Below, in pieces: positions 1 to 5,498 of a DNA stretch of 6,051 nucleotides (positions within the stretch are counted from its first letter, which is position 1; each line of letters begins with the position of its first letter). The stretch covers positions 1-6,051 of the forward strand of contig CAMCQX010000112.1 of assembly GCA_945876985.1 (NCBI GenBank), in the 5' to 3' direction. The notes beneath the pieces are model-generated. The model made no database searches. It saw only the letters and a program-made list of their open reading frames with translations, and was not told where the DNA came from. Origin of the DNA: Chitinophaga pinensis. Lineage in GTDB: Bacteria > Bacteroidota > Bacteroidia > UKL13-3. A program made the translations under genes and the position numbers.

Positions 1-334
1 TGTAAAAAAATAAGGCAACAAAACTTAATATTAAATTCAAAATAGCACTGTAAATGGACTTAGCTAAAATGAGTTTTTCGGGTAAAATAAGTCCGTGAAA
101 ATAAAGCATTTTTCCTTTCGATTCTGCGATAAAACTTTTTGCAATGGCATTGATAGAACTGAATAGAATTAACACCCAAAATACCGCGTTCCATGAAGGT
201 ATATTAAGCACCTTCACTGATAGCGACACGGTAAAAATTGATGAGAAAACATACAACAAAATACCATTCAATGCATATCGTTCCCGCCATTCTATGAGCC
301 GTAAATTTTTAATTAATTGTTTCGTTTCTCTCAT
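1..334 (-). CDS. ccmB: Haem exporter / cytochrome c maturation membrane protein CcmB, N-terminal part (cut by window edge)
   Basis: CcmB is the membrane subunit that works with the ATPase CcmA in haem handling during cytochrome c maturation at the cytoplasmic membrane. Reading the minus strand from ATG at 334-332 gives 111 uninterrupted codons running off the window. A cytoplasmic start (MRETKQLIKNLRLIEWRERY) is followed by a first membrane segment at about residues 21-40, a second at 49-66 that contains WNAVFWVLILFSSINAIAKSF, and the start of a third from about 93. The EWR.RYALNGILLYV stretch near residues 15-29, the WNA...NA.AKSF.AES block at 48-72 and the LYFHGLILPE segment are what I recognise as CcmB of the Bacteroidota type. 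Family members are about 220 residues, so about half is present. An in-frame stop lies eight codons upstream, with no other ATG between, which fixes the start. It lies 339 bp downstream of the phosphatase on the same strand. No clear promoter was seen. The assignment comes from remembered family patterns. Confidence 0.85.
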   Translation of the reverse strand, partial: MRETKQLIKNLRLIEWRERYALNGILLYVFSSIFTVSLSVKVLNIPSWNAVFWVLILFSSINAIAKSFIAESKGKMLYFHGLILPEKLILAKSIYSAILNLILSFVALFFY

Positions 335-673
335 TTGTATTTCTCTTATTTTTCAATTTCCCAAGCCTCACTTTACGTCATTGCGAGGCACGAAGCAATC
401 TCATTGAAATCCATGTTTTAGATTGCTTCGTGCCTCGCAATGACGAATAATTAGTTACTCCAAATCTAACAATTTTCATACAAGGTTGGTCTCCTGATTC
501 GTCCAAGGTTGGTGTCCTTATTCGTCCAAGGTTGGTGTCCTCACCAACCTTTTGTAATGCTAATAATCCATTGTCCAAGGTTGGTGTCCTCACCAACCTT
601 ATTTCCTCACTCCAAACCTAACAATTTTTTGAATTTTTAGTCCAAGGTTGGTGTCCTCACCAACCTTATTTCC
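335..673. other. Gene-free, repeat-filled spacer between ccmB and the phosphatase gene
   Basis: This 339-bp stretch holds no convincing gene. It contains a perfect long inverted repeat at 376-445 and a cluster of short direct and inverted repeats from about 457 that continues to 703, inside the phosphatase gene. The open frames crossing it (plus strand 144-407, minus strand 378-596) consist largely of translated repeat. I see no TAnnTTTG promoter box for ccmB here on the minus strand, so ccmB may be read from within the repeats, from further upstream, or from an unrecognised promoter. Confidence 0.8.
376..445. repeat. Perfect 26-bp inverted repeat (REP-like hairpin, 18-nt loop)
   Basis: Bases 376-401 are the exact reverse complement of 420-445, with an 18-base spacer at 402-419. 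The arms have the core ATTGCGAGGCACGAAGCAAT and are GC-richer than the surroundings. I recognise this core as a noncoding repeat that recurs in many bacterial genomes, Bacteroidota among them. When translated it gives the spurious peptide SLRGTKQS, and both open frames overlapping it do end in or contain that string. No T-run follows either arm, so it is not a standard intrinsic terminator. The transcript would form a very stable stem on either strand. Confidence 0.85.
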
Positions 674-703
674 TCACTCCAAACCTAACAATTTTTTGAA
701 TTT
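457..703. repeat. Cluster of short direct and palindromic repeats overlapping the 3' end of the phosphatase gene
   Basis: The motif AAGGTTGGTGTCCT (one or two changes in the first copy) occurs five times, starting at 482, 505, 528, 577 and 644. The first two copies form a 23-bp tandem (482-504 and 505-527, two mismatches) ending in ATTCGTCC. The last three continue into CACCAACCTT, making perfect 10-bp-arm hairpins with a TCCT loop at 528-551, 577-600 and 644-667. The last two belong to a longer 64-bp direct repeat. A degenerate copy of that unit's other half, ACTCCAAATCTAACAATTTT, begins at 457. Spacing is irregular and units differ in length, so this is neither a CRISPR array nor a simple minisatellite. 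Confidence 0.85.
573..703. repeat. Two identical 64-bp direct repeats (573-636 and 640-703)
   Basis: Bases 573-636 and 640-703 are identical over all 64 positions and are separated by three bases, giving a 67-bp period. Each unit contains one 24-bp hairpin followed by ATTTCCTCACTCCAAACC and an AT-rich tail. In the second copy the right-hand part (677-703) is the last nine sense codons of the phosphatase gene (KFKKLLGLE) and 674-676 is its stop. The first copy is therefore a noncoding duplicate of that gene end lying just beyond the stop. Confidence 0.9.
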
Positions 704-1765
704 AAAATGCACTTCCGTATTTTCATAAATTCCACCAAAATTTTCAGCACCTGGCCCAAAAGCAAAAACAGGAACCATAATCCCAGAATGACCACCAGTA
801 GAATAATTGGCTATAAATTTTTTCTTGTTTTCTTTATTTGGATGCAATGAAAGTCCACCAGTTTCATGATCGGCAGTAACTACTACCAAAACATCACCTT
901 GCTGTTCTGCATAATCTAAAACTGCGTTCATGGTTTCGTTCAAATCATACAATTCTGTTTTCATGTATTCATAGTTATTTTCGTGTCCACCCCAATCAAT
1001 TTGACTACCTTCAATCATGAGCATATAACCATTTTTGTTATGATTTAATTGCGAAATAGCACTTAAAGAAGCTTGTTTTAAAAAGTCATTTCTGCCATCT
1101 AATTTACGTTTCATGCCATCAAAAGCCAAAGTGTAAACTTGCTTATTGGCTAGGAGTGGAGTAAAATTATTGGAGGTATCTGTTTTAACCATAAAGCCAT
1201 TGCGTTGCAATAAAGCAGTTAAATCCATGCTGTCTTTGCGGTATTTAATAAACTTAGTTCCACCACCAATAGCGATGTCACAATTGCCTTGCAACAAAAA
1301 ACTTGCTATATCATCTTCACTTTTACGTGATGAAACATGTGCATAAAAACAAGCAGGGGTGGCGTGAGTAATTGACGAAGTTACCACCACACCAGTAGCC
1401 ATGTTTTTCTTTTTCATCATTTCAAATAAACTTGGATAGGCCACTGAATCAACGCTCACACTGATAGCTCCGTTAAAAGTTTTTTTGCCAATGGCAAATA
1501 CAGTTGCGCCAGCACCACTATCGGTTATATAATTATCGGATGAAGAAGTTTTGCTCATACCAATTACGTTAAAGCGTTCAAAAGCGTTTCTTTCATTGGT
1601 TTCACTCATGGCACCACTAATTTGTGCTAAGCCCATTCCATCGCCAATAATGAAAATTACCTTCTTTACTTTTTTGGGTTTTGACTTATTGGTAAATGAA
1701 TAAGCGCTAACTATAGCAAGCAATACCAACAGCATTGCTCCAAATCTGAATACATTTTTTTTCAA
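674..1765 (-). CDS. Exported alkaline phosphatase (PhoA superfamily, compact type)
   Basis: This metal-dependent phosphomonoesterase is predicted to act outside the cytoplasm and release phosphate from organic esters. Its 363 residues begin with a signal peptide (KKN, then hydrophobic residues 8-22). By alignment with E. coli PhoA from memory, the active-site set is complete: Asp42 (IIGDGMG), nucleophile Ser83 (TDSGAGAT), Thr136 (HATPA), Glu252 and Asp257 (EGSQIDWGG), His261, Asp299-His300 (TADH) and His326 (TGGHSG). E. coli Asp153 and Lys328 are replaced by His134 and Trp258, a pairing I associate with cold-adapted Bacteroidota-like phosphatases such as TAB5. The chain is much shorter than E. 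coli PhoA (about 470), as in that compact group. The start is TTG at 1765-1763. Upstream there is an in-frame stop and no ATG, and starting at internal Met11 would remove the basic end of the signal peptide. The last codons lie inside a 64-bp repeat. It is divergent from the asparaginase gene. Confidence 0.93.
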   Translation of the reverse strand: MKKNVFRFGAMLLVLLAIVSAYSFTNKSKPKKVKKVIFIIGDGMGLAQISGAMSETNERNAFERFNVIGMSKTSSSDNYITDSGAGATVFAIGKKTFNGAISVSVDSVAYPSLFEMMKKKNMATGVVVTSSITHATPACFYAHVSSRKSEDDIASFLLQGNCDIAIGGGTKFIKYRKDSMDLTALLQRNGFMVKTDTSNNFTPLLANKQVYTLAFDGMKRKLDGRNDFLKQASLSAISQLNHNKNGYMLMIEGSQIDWGGHENNYEYMKTELYDLNETMNAVLDYAEQQGDVLVVVTADHETGGLSLHPNKENKKKFIANYSTGGHSGIMVPVFAFGPGAENFGGIYENTEVHFKFKKLLGLE

Positions 1766-1787
1766 TTGTTTAAAAAATTTAATGGTT

Positions 1788-1795
1788 CAAATATA
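1788..1795 (-). promoter_or_regulatory. Candidate -7 box of the phosphatase promoter
   Basis: The minus strand reads TATATTTG here, an exact match to the Bacteroidota -7 consensus TAnnTTTG, 22 bases before the TTG start. Transcription would begin near 1781, leaving a short leader. I found no convincing TTTG -33 box at 19-20 bases upstream, so support is the -7 box and its position only. Confidence 0.5.
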
Positions 1796-1814
1796 ATAGC
1801 CTAAATCAATTCCT

Positions 1815-1822
1815 TATTCTTG
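1815..1822 (+). promoter_or_regulatory. Weak candidate -7 box for the asparaginase gene
   Basis: TATTCTTG differs at one fixed position from TAnnTTTG and lies 22 bases before the ATG at 1845, the same distance as the candidate box on the other strand of this 79-bp divergent spacer. No -33 box is evident. If both boxes are real, the two promoters sit back to back with about 19 bases between them. Confidence 0.25.
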
Positions 1823-1844
1823 CAGAGTAAATTAATTATTAATT

Positions 1845-2333
1845 ATGGCAATTAGACTATTTGTAACAGGCGGTACATTTGATAAAGAATACAATGAATT
1901 AAACGGACAATTGTTCTTTAAAGATTCACAAATCAATGAAATTTTAAAGCTTGGAAGATGCCGCTTAGACTTAAATGTTACTACATTGATGTTAATGGAT
2001 AGTTTAGACATGACAGATGAGCACAGGAATATCATTTTGGAAAGTTGCCAAAAGAGCGAAGAAAATAAAATTGTAATCAGCCACGGAACCGATACCATGA
2101 CTGAAACTGCAAAATACCTATCTGAAAAAATACCTGGAAAAACGGTGGTGATAACCGGAGCTATGATTCCTTACAAATTTGGCTCTAGCGATGGATTATT
2201 TAATATGGGAAGCGCATTGGCATTTGTACAAAGCTTACCAGCTGGAATTTACATTGCCATGAATGGCCGTTACTACGATTGGAATAATTGCAAAAAAAAC
2301 AAACAAACCGGTTTTTTTGAGGAATTGGGGTAG
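1845..2333 (+). CDS. Single-domain asparaginase (asparaginase N-terminal domain protein)
   Basis: The predicted reaction is hydrolysis of L-asparagine (or a related amide) to aspartate and ammonia, in the cytoplasm since there is no signal peptide. The 162 residues match only the N-terminal catalytic domain of the two-domain asparaginases. Visible residues, matched from memory to E. coli asparaginase II, are nucleophile Thr11 in TGGTFD, Tyr16 in the flexible loop, Ser53 (DSLDM), Thr82-Asp83 (HGTDTM) and Lys99 (PGKTVV), followed by TGAMIPYKFGSSDG. The usual C-terminal domain (total length about 330) is absent. The protein ends after YIAMNGRYYDWNNCKKNKQT, where short family members also end, so I read it as naturally short rather than truncated. 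It starts at ATG 1845, ends at TAG 2331-2333, and lies 196 bp before the aspartokinase gene on the same strand. Activity on asparagine is inferred; single-domain forms could have another substrate. Confidence 0.85.
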   Translation: MAIRLFVTGGTFDKEYNELNGQLFFKDSQINEILKLGRCRLDLNVTTLMLMDSLDMTDEHRNIILESCQKSEENKIVISHGTDTMTETAKYLSEKIPGKTVVITGAMIPYKFGSSDGLFNMGSALAFVQSLPAGIYIAMNGRYYDWNNCKKNKQTGFFEELG

Positions 2334-2529
2334 GGTAAGGTAAGGTTGATAAAGTGATTAGTTGATAGTTTTTTTTATTTTATAACAACTGGCCTCGATT
2401 TAAATATATTGAAAAAATTATTCAACATTCTGCCAGAAGCTAGCTGCCAGTTGCCAGCAGCCATTCCAAAAATCATCCATTAAAAATCAAATATTAGTTT
2501 TATTTTGCGCCAAAGTATAAGTATATTGA
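2334..2529 (+). other. Intergenic spacer between asparaginase and aspartokinase genes
   Basis: This 196-bp spacer starts with G-runs overlapping the stop codon (2327-2345). Next come a repeated GTTGATA (2345-2351 and 2361-2367) and a run of eight T at 2369-2376. The T-run is flanked only by an imperfect GTTG/CAAC dyad, so it is at best a weak terminator. At 2431-2457 there is a GC-richer patch with three copies of TGCCAG. AACTGGC (2387-2393) is the reverse complement of GCCAGTT (2446-2452), a possible long-loop hairpin. A candidate promoter element for the aspartokinase lies at 2501-2511. Confidence 0.5.
2501..2511 (+). promoter_or_regulatory. Candidate promoter element TATTTTGCGCC before the aspartokinase
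   Basis: TATTTTG resembles TAnnTTTG with one T missing and lies 29 bases before the ATG at 2530. The same TAnnTTGCGCC string occurs just before the DUF4290 gene (5499-5509). No -33 box is clear. It could be a variant -7 element or a protein-binding site. Confidence 0.3.
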
Positions 2530-3789
2530 ATGAAAGTTTTTAAATTTGGGGGAGCATCGGTAAAAGATGCAAATGCAGTAAAAAATGTAGCAAAGGTTTT
2601 GGGTGGTTATGCCAATGATAACTTACTGGTAGTAATATCGGCAATGGGAAAAACTACTAATTTATTAGAAAAATTATTGGATGCTTATTTCAATAAAACC
2701 GATGACAAACAATCTACTTTTGATGATGTAAAGGAATTTCATAATAATATTATCAATGAACTTTTACCACAAACGCAGAGCCATGCCTTTGATGAAATAG
2801 AAAATATTTTTATAGAATTGGAGTGTTTGTTGGAAGCCGAACCCGAACATTCATACGATTATCATTACGACCAAATAGTAAGTTATGGCGAAATGTTATC
2901 GACTAAAATTGTGAGTACATATTTAAACGAAGCCGGTTTGAAAAACCGTTGGATGGATGCACAAAACTTTATTAGCACCGATAGTACTTATCGCGAAGGG
3001 AAGGTAAATTGGACTTTAACAAATGAAAAAATAGCCAAAACTTTAAGGCCAATTGTGTTAAAAAAGATGGTAATTACCCAAGGATTCATTGGTCGCAGTA
3101 ACGAAAACACTGCAGTAACACTAGGTCGCGAAGGTTCTGATTACAGCGCAGCTATTTTTGCTTTTTGTTTGGATGCCGAAAGTATAACCATTTGGAAAGA
3201 CGTAGCCGGAGTAATGAATGCTGATCCAAAACAATTTGCAGAAGCAGTAAAAATTTCAGGATTGAGTTATAACAAAGCCATTGAAATGGCATACTATGGC
3301 GCTACAGTTATTCATCCAAAAACCATTCAACCTTTGTTGAATAAAGAAATTCCTTTGTTTGTAAAATCATTTGTTAATCCCGATGACGAAGGAACAACAG
3401 TAGGGGTTTCCAAGGAAAAAGAAGACAAAATTTCAACCTATATTTTTAAGCAAAATCAAATGTTGATTTCTATTGCCAGCAAAGATTTTAGTTTTATAGT
3501 AGAGGAGAACTTAAGCAGTATATTTTCATTGTTTGCCAAGTATGGCGTAAAAATAAATGTAATGCAAAACTCTGCGATAAGTTTTACTGTTTGCGTTGAT
3601 TATAAAGAAAATAAATGCAATGATTTAATCATTGATTTAGAGCAAAACTATAAGGTAAGAACCAATAATGATTTGGTGCTTTTGACCATTAGTAATTATG
3701 AAACAGCGCAAATTGATCATTTTACCGAAAACAAAAAAATACTGATGGAGCAACGCAACAGGCGTTCCTTACAATTAGTTTTAGCATAA
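2530..3789 (+). CDS. Monofunctional aspartokinase (aspartate kinase, LysC type)
   Basis: This enzyme transfers the ATP gamma-phosphate to aspartate, giving 4-aspartyl phosphate, the first step towards diaminopimelate/lysine, threonine and methionine. The kinase domain covers about residues 1-295: KFGGASV (5-11, usually KFGGTSV), VVISAMGKTTN (34-44), SYGEMLSTK (118-126), ITQGFIG (182-188), TLGREGSDYSA (197-207), the VAGVMNADPK segment (225-234) and AYYGATVIHPKT (254-265). The remainder, about 305-419, is the ACT regulatory region, with a recognisable first ACT unit (FSLFAKYGVKINVMQNSAISF, about 332-352) and a shorter second part ending at the C-terminus. ACT domains usually bind lysine or threonine for feedback inhibition; which ligand applies cannot be read here. 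There is no fused homoserine dehydrogenase. At 419 residues it is slightly shorter than E. coli LysC (449). The ATG at 2530 directly precedes the conserved KVFKFGG start. Upstream is an asparaginase that would supply aspartate. Confidence 0.95.
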   Translation: MKVFKFGGASVKDANAVKNVAKVLGGYANDNLLVVISAMGKTTNLLEKLLDAYFNKTDDKQSTFDDVKEFHNNIINELLPQTQSHAFDEIENIFIELECLLEAEPEHSYDYHYDQIVSYGEMLSTKIVSTYLNEAGLKNRWMDAQNFISTDSTYREGKVNWTLTNEKIAKTLRPIVLKKMVITQGFIGRSNENTAVTLGREGSDYSAAIFAFCLDAESITIWKDVAGVMNADPKQFAEAVKISGLSYNKAIEMAYYGATVIHPKTIQPLLNKEIPLFVKSFVNPDDEGTTVGVSKEKEDKISTYIFKQNQMLISIASKDFSFIVEENLSSIFSLFAKYGVKINVMQNSAISFTVCVDYKENKCNDLIIDLEQNYKVRTNNDLVLLTISNYETAQIDHFTENKKILMEQRNRRSLQLVLA

Positions 3790-3846
3790 CAATCATAATG
3801 AAAAGTTAACAAGCCAAAAGCAACCATTTGGAAAAATAGACTGACT

Positions 3847-3877
3847 TTTGCATATAAACTTTTTACAATTACTTTTG
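3847..3877 (+). promoter_or_regulatory. Bacteroidota-type promoter for the TPR gene
   Basis: TTTG at 3847-3850 is followed after exactly 19 bases by TACTTTTG at 3870-3877. This matches both the -33 (TTTG) and -7 (TAnnTTTG) elements recognised by the primary sigma factor of Bacteroidota, at the preferred spacing. Transcription would start near 3883-3885, leaving a leader of about 40 bases before the ATG at 3923. It is the best promoter match in the window and implies that the TPR gene has its own transcript. Confidence 0.8.
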
Positions 3878-3922
3878 GACACTGTTTTGTGAAACAAGAA
3901 TTTAAAACAACAATATATATTT

Positions 3923-5311
3923 ATGAAAAAATCACTTTTAATTTTATTTTGCTTAATTACAGTAAGTAGTTGGGCTCAAAAAAGTCAGATAGAATCTGCC
4001 GCACTTTATTTCAACAACTTAGAAATGGAAGATGCTAAAAAATCGATAGATGCCGCATTTGAACATCCAGATACCAAAGACAACGTAAAAATGCTATATT
4101 ACCGTGCTGCCATTTATGATACAATTTTCACCTCAGAAAAGTTTAAAAGCTTAGACATTGATGCAGCTGAAAAATGGGCATTAGCTGCTAAAAGATGCTT
4201 GGAATTAGACAAAAAAGAGTTGTATAAAGAGTTAATGGAGTATAACATAGTTAACGCTGCATTTGCTTGTAATACTGCTGCTTACGAAGCTAACAAAAGA
4301 GGTGATTATACCAAAACGCAATCATACTATCAATTAGTAATTGATTTATTGCCTTACGATAAAAACGGTGACATGAAAACAAATAATTTAACCGAAAAAT
4401 CTATTGTTTTCAATCAGTTTTATTTTTCAAATAAAGAAAAAAATAAAGTTGACCAAAAGAAATATTTGATTAGATTAGTAGAATTAGATTATCAAGATCA
4501 TTTGATTTATGCTTATTTAACAAATATATATTTAGAAGAAATGGATACTGCTACTGCAATTTCATACCTAGACAAGGGCCGTATATTATTTCCTGAAAAG
4601 AAAGATTTGATTGGAATTGAAATTAACTTATACATTACACAAGGCAAAATAGATTTATTATTACAAAAAGTAGAGCTTGCCAACGAGCAAAAACCTGATG
4701 ATGCAGAATTAATTTATACCAGAGGAAATTTGTACGACAATGCTGCTGGTGGTTTTAATAAAGAAATAAAAGCAATAAGAGATGAAGCCAATTCAATTAC
4801 TAAAAAAGCTAAACTAGAAAAGAATGTAGCTACTAAAAAGTCCTTAGACGCATCGGCAAAAGAAAAGTTGGCTAAAATAACTAACATAGCTAAAAAGGCG
4901 AATGAATATTCCGCAAAAGCTGAAGCAGATTACTTAAAAGCCATTGATTTAAATCCAGAAATGATTGATGCATACTATAATTTAGGGGCTTTAACCAACA
5001 ATAAAACTGTAGAAATTGCCAATAAAATTAACAGCATTGACGTTAAAACTCAAGGAGAATACGATAAAAAATACAACTCTTTAAAGAAAGTACAGGACAG
5101 TATTTTTACAGTTGCAATTCAACAATTTTTAAAAGTGGAAGAATATGCGCAAATGAAATCTGAGAAAACTCCAGAAGAAAGAGCTTTAAAATATGCTTAT
5201 TTAAAAGATACTTATTATAGTTTACAATTGATTTATGCTGGAATGAAAAATGAAAGCAAATCGATGGAGTATAAAGCAAAGAAAGATGCTGCAGCTAGAT
5301 CAGCAAAATAA
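3923..5311 (+). CDS. Exported tetratricopeptide-repeat protein
   Basis: This is probably a periplasmic or envelope-associated scaffold; TPR helices usually bind other proteins, and no enzymatic domain is seen. Residues 1-18 form a signal peptide (KK, hydrophobic LLILFCLITV, then SSWA before Gln19); there is no lipobox Cys at the cleavage site. TPR-like helix pairs can be seen at about 113-142 (NAAFACNTAAYEANKRGDYT onward), 193-224 and 227-258. Two further repeats look split. Helix A at 260-271 is separated from helix B (ADYLKAIDLNPE) at 335-346 by a Lys/Ala-rich, coiled-coil-like stretch (about 279-333). Helix A at 347-358 is separated from helix B at 396-409 by a second charged stretch. The C-terminus is Lys/Ala-rich. 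I recognise the architecture as common in Bacteroidota, but no specific function is known to me. It has its own promoter upstream and a terminator 27 bp after the stop, so it is likely monocistronic. Confidence 0.85.
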   Translation: MKKSLLILFCLITVSSWAQKSQIESAALYFNNLEMEDAKKSIDAAFEHPDTKDNVKMLYYRAAIYDTIFTSEKFKSLDIDAAEKWALAAKRCLELDKKELYKELMEYNIVNAAFACNTAAYEANKRGDYTKTQSYYQLVIDLLPYDKNGDMKTNNLTEKSIVFNQFYFSNKEKNKVDQKKYLIRLVELDYQDHLIYAYLTNIYLEEMDTATAISYLDKGRILFPEKKDLIGIEINLYITQGKIDLLLQKVELANEQKPDDAELIYTRGNLYDNAAGGFNKEIKAIRDEANSITKKAKLEKNVATKKSLDASAKEKLAKITNIAKKANEYSAKAEADYLKAIDLNPEMIDAYYNLGALTNNKTVEIANKINSIDVKTQGEYDKKYNSLKKVQDSIFTVAIQQFLKVEEYAQMKSEKTPEERALKYAYLKDTYYSLQLIYAGMKNESKSMEYKAKKDAAARSAK

Positions 5312-5338
5312 TTCTTACTAAATTTTAAAGTAGAAGAG

Positions 5339-5369
5339 AAGCCAATTAGTTCTTTCTAATTGGCTTTTT
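5339..5369 (+). terminator. Intrinsic terminator of the TPR gene
   Basis: AAGCCAATTAG (5339-5349) and CTAATTGGCTT (5356-5366) pair perfectly over 11 bp around a six-base loop (TTCTTT). The stem runs straight into a T-run (5365-5369). It lies 27 bases after the TPR stop codon. The reverse strand has no comparable T-run after the stem, so termination should act on plus-strand transcripts only. Confidence 0.88.
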
Positions 5370-5404
5370 GTATGTATAAAGCTTTGGATTGTTCAATTCT
5401 TTAC

Positions 5405-5419
5405 TTAACATAATGTTAA
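5405..5419. promoter_or_regulatory. Perfect small dyad TTAACAT-A-ATGTTAA, possible operator
   Basis: Seven-base arms (5405-5411 and 5413-5419) surround one central A in the spacer between the terminator and the DUF4290 gene, 94 bases before its start. The symmetry would suit a dimeric repressor site, but in DNA this AT-rich a dyad of this size is expected by chance, so support is weak. Confidence 0.2.
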
Positions 5420-5498
5420 TTATAAGGTATAAATAAAAATCAAAATATAATTGAATGAATGCTTTAAAAATCCCTTTTATTTATCAAATCATTATCAC

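Noticed and set aside
144..407. Plus-strand open frame of 87 codons
   Set aside because: It lies antisense to ccmB, whose minus-strand translation shows clear family motifs, and it ends with SLRGTKQSH, the translation of the inverted repeat.
376..445. Long hairpin as an intrinsic terminator
   Set aside because: No T-run follows the stem on either strand, and its sequence matches a dispersed repeat family instead.
378..596. Minus-strand open frame of 72 codons
   Set aside because: It is almost wholly translated repeat: repeated RTPTLD segments from the hairpin array and SLRGTKQS from the long inverted repeat.
457..703. Possible CRISPR array
   Set aside because: Repeats are palindromic and spaced at 23, 23, 49 and 67 bp. 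The intervening sequence is itself duplicated, and no cas gene is present.
1146..1346. Plus-strand open frame inside the phosphatase gene
   Set aside because: It is antisense to a gene with a full catalytic residue set; there is no recognisable domain or start context.
1832..2098. Minus-strand open frame opposite the asparaginase gene
   Set aside because: It is the shadow of a well-supported coding sequence and crosses the divergent promoter region.
2369..2376. T-run as a normal terminator of the asparaginase gene
   Set aside because: No stable GC-containing stem precedes it; only an imperfect GTTG/CAAC dyad flanks it.
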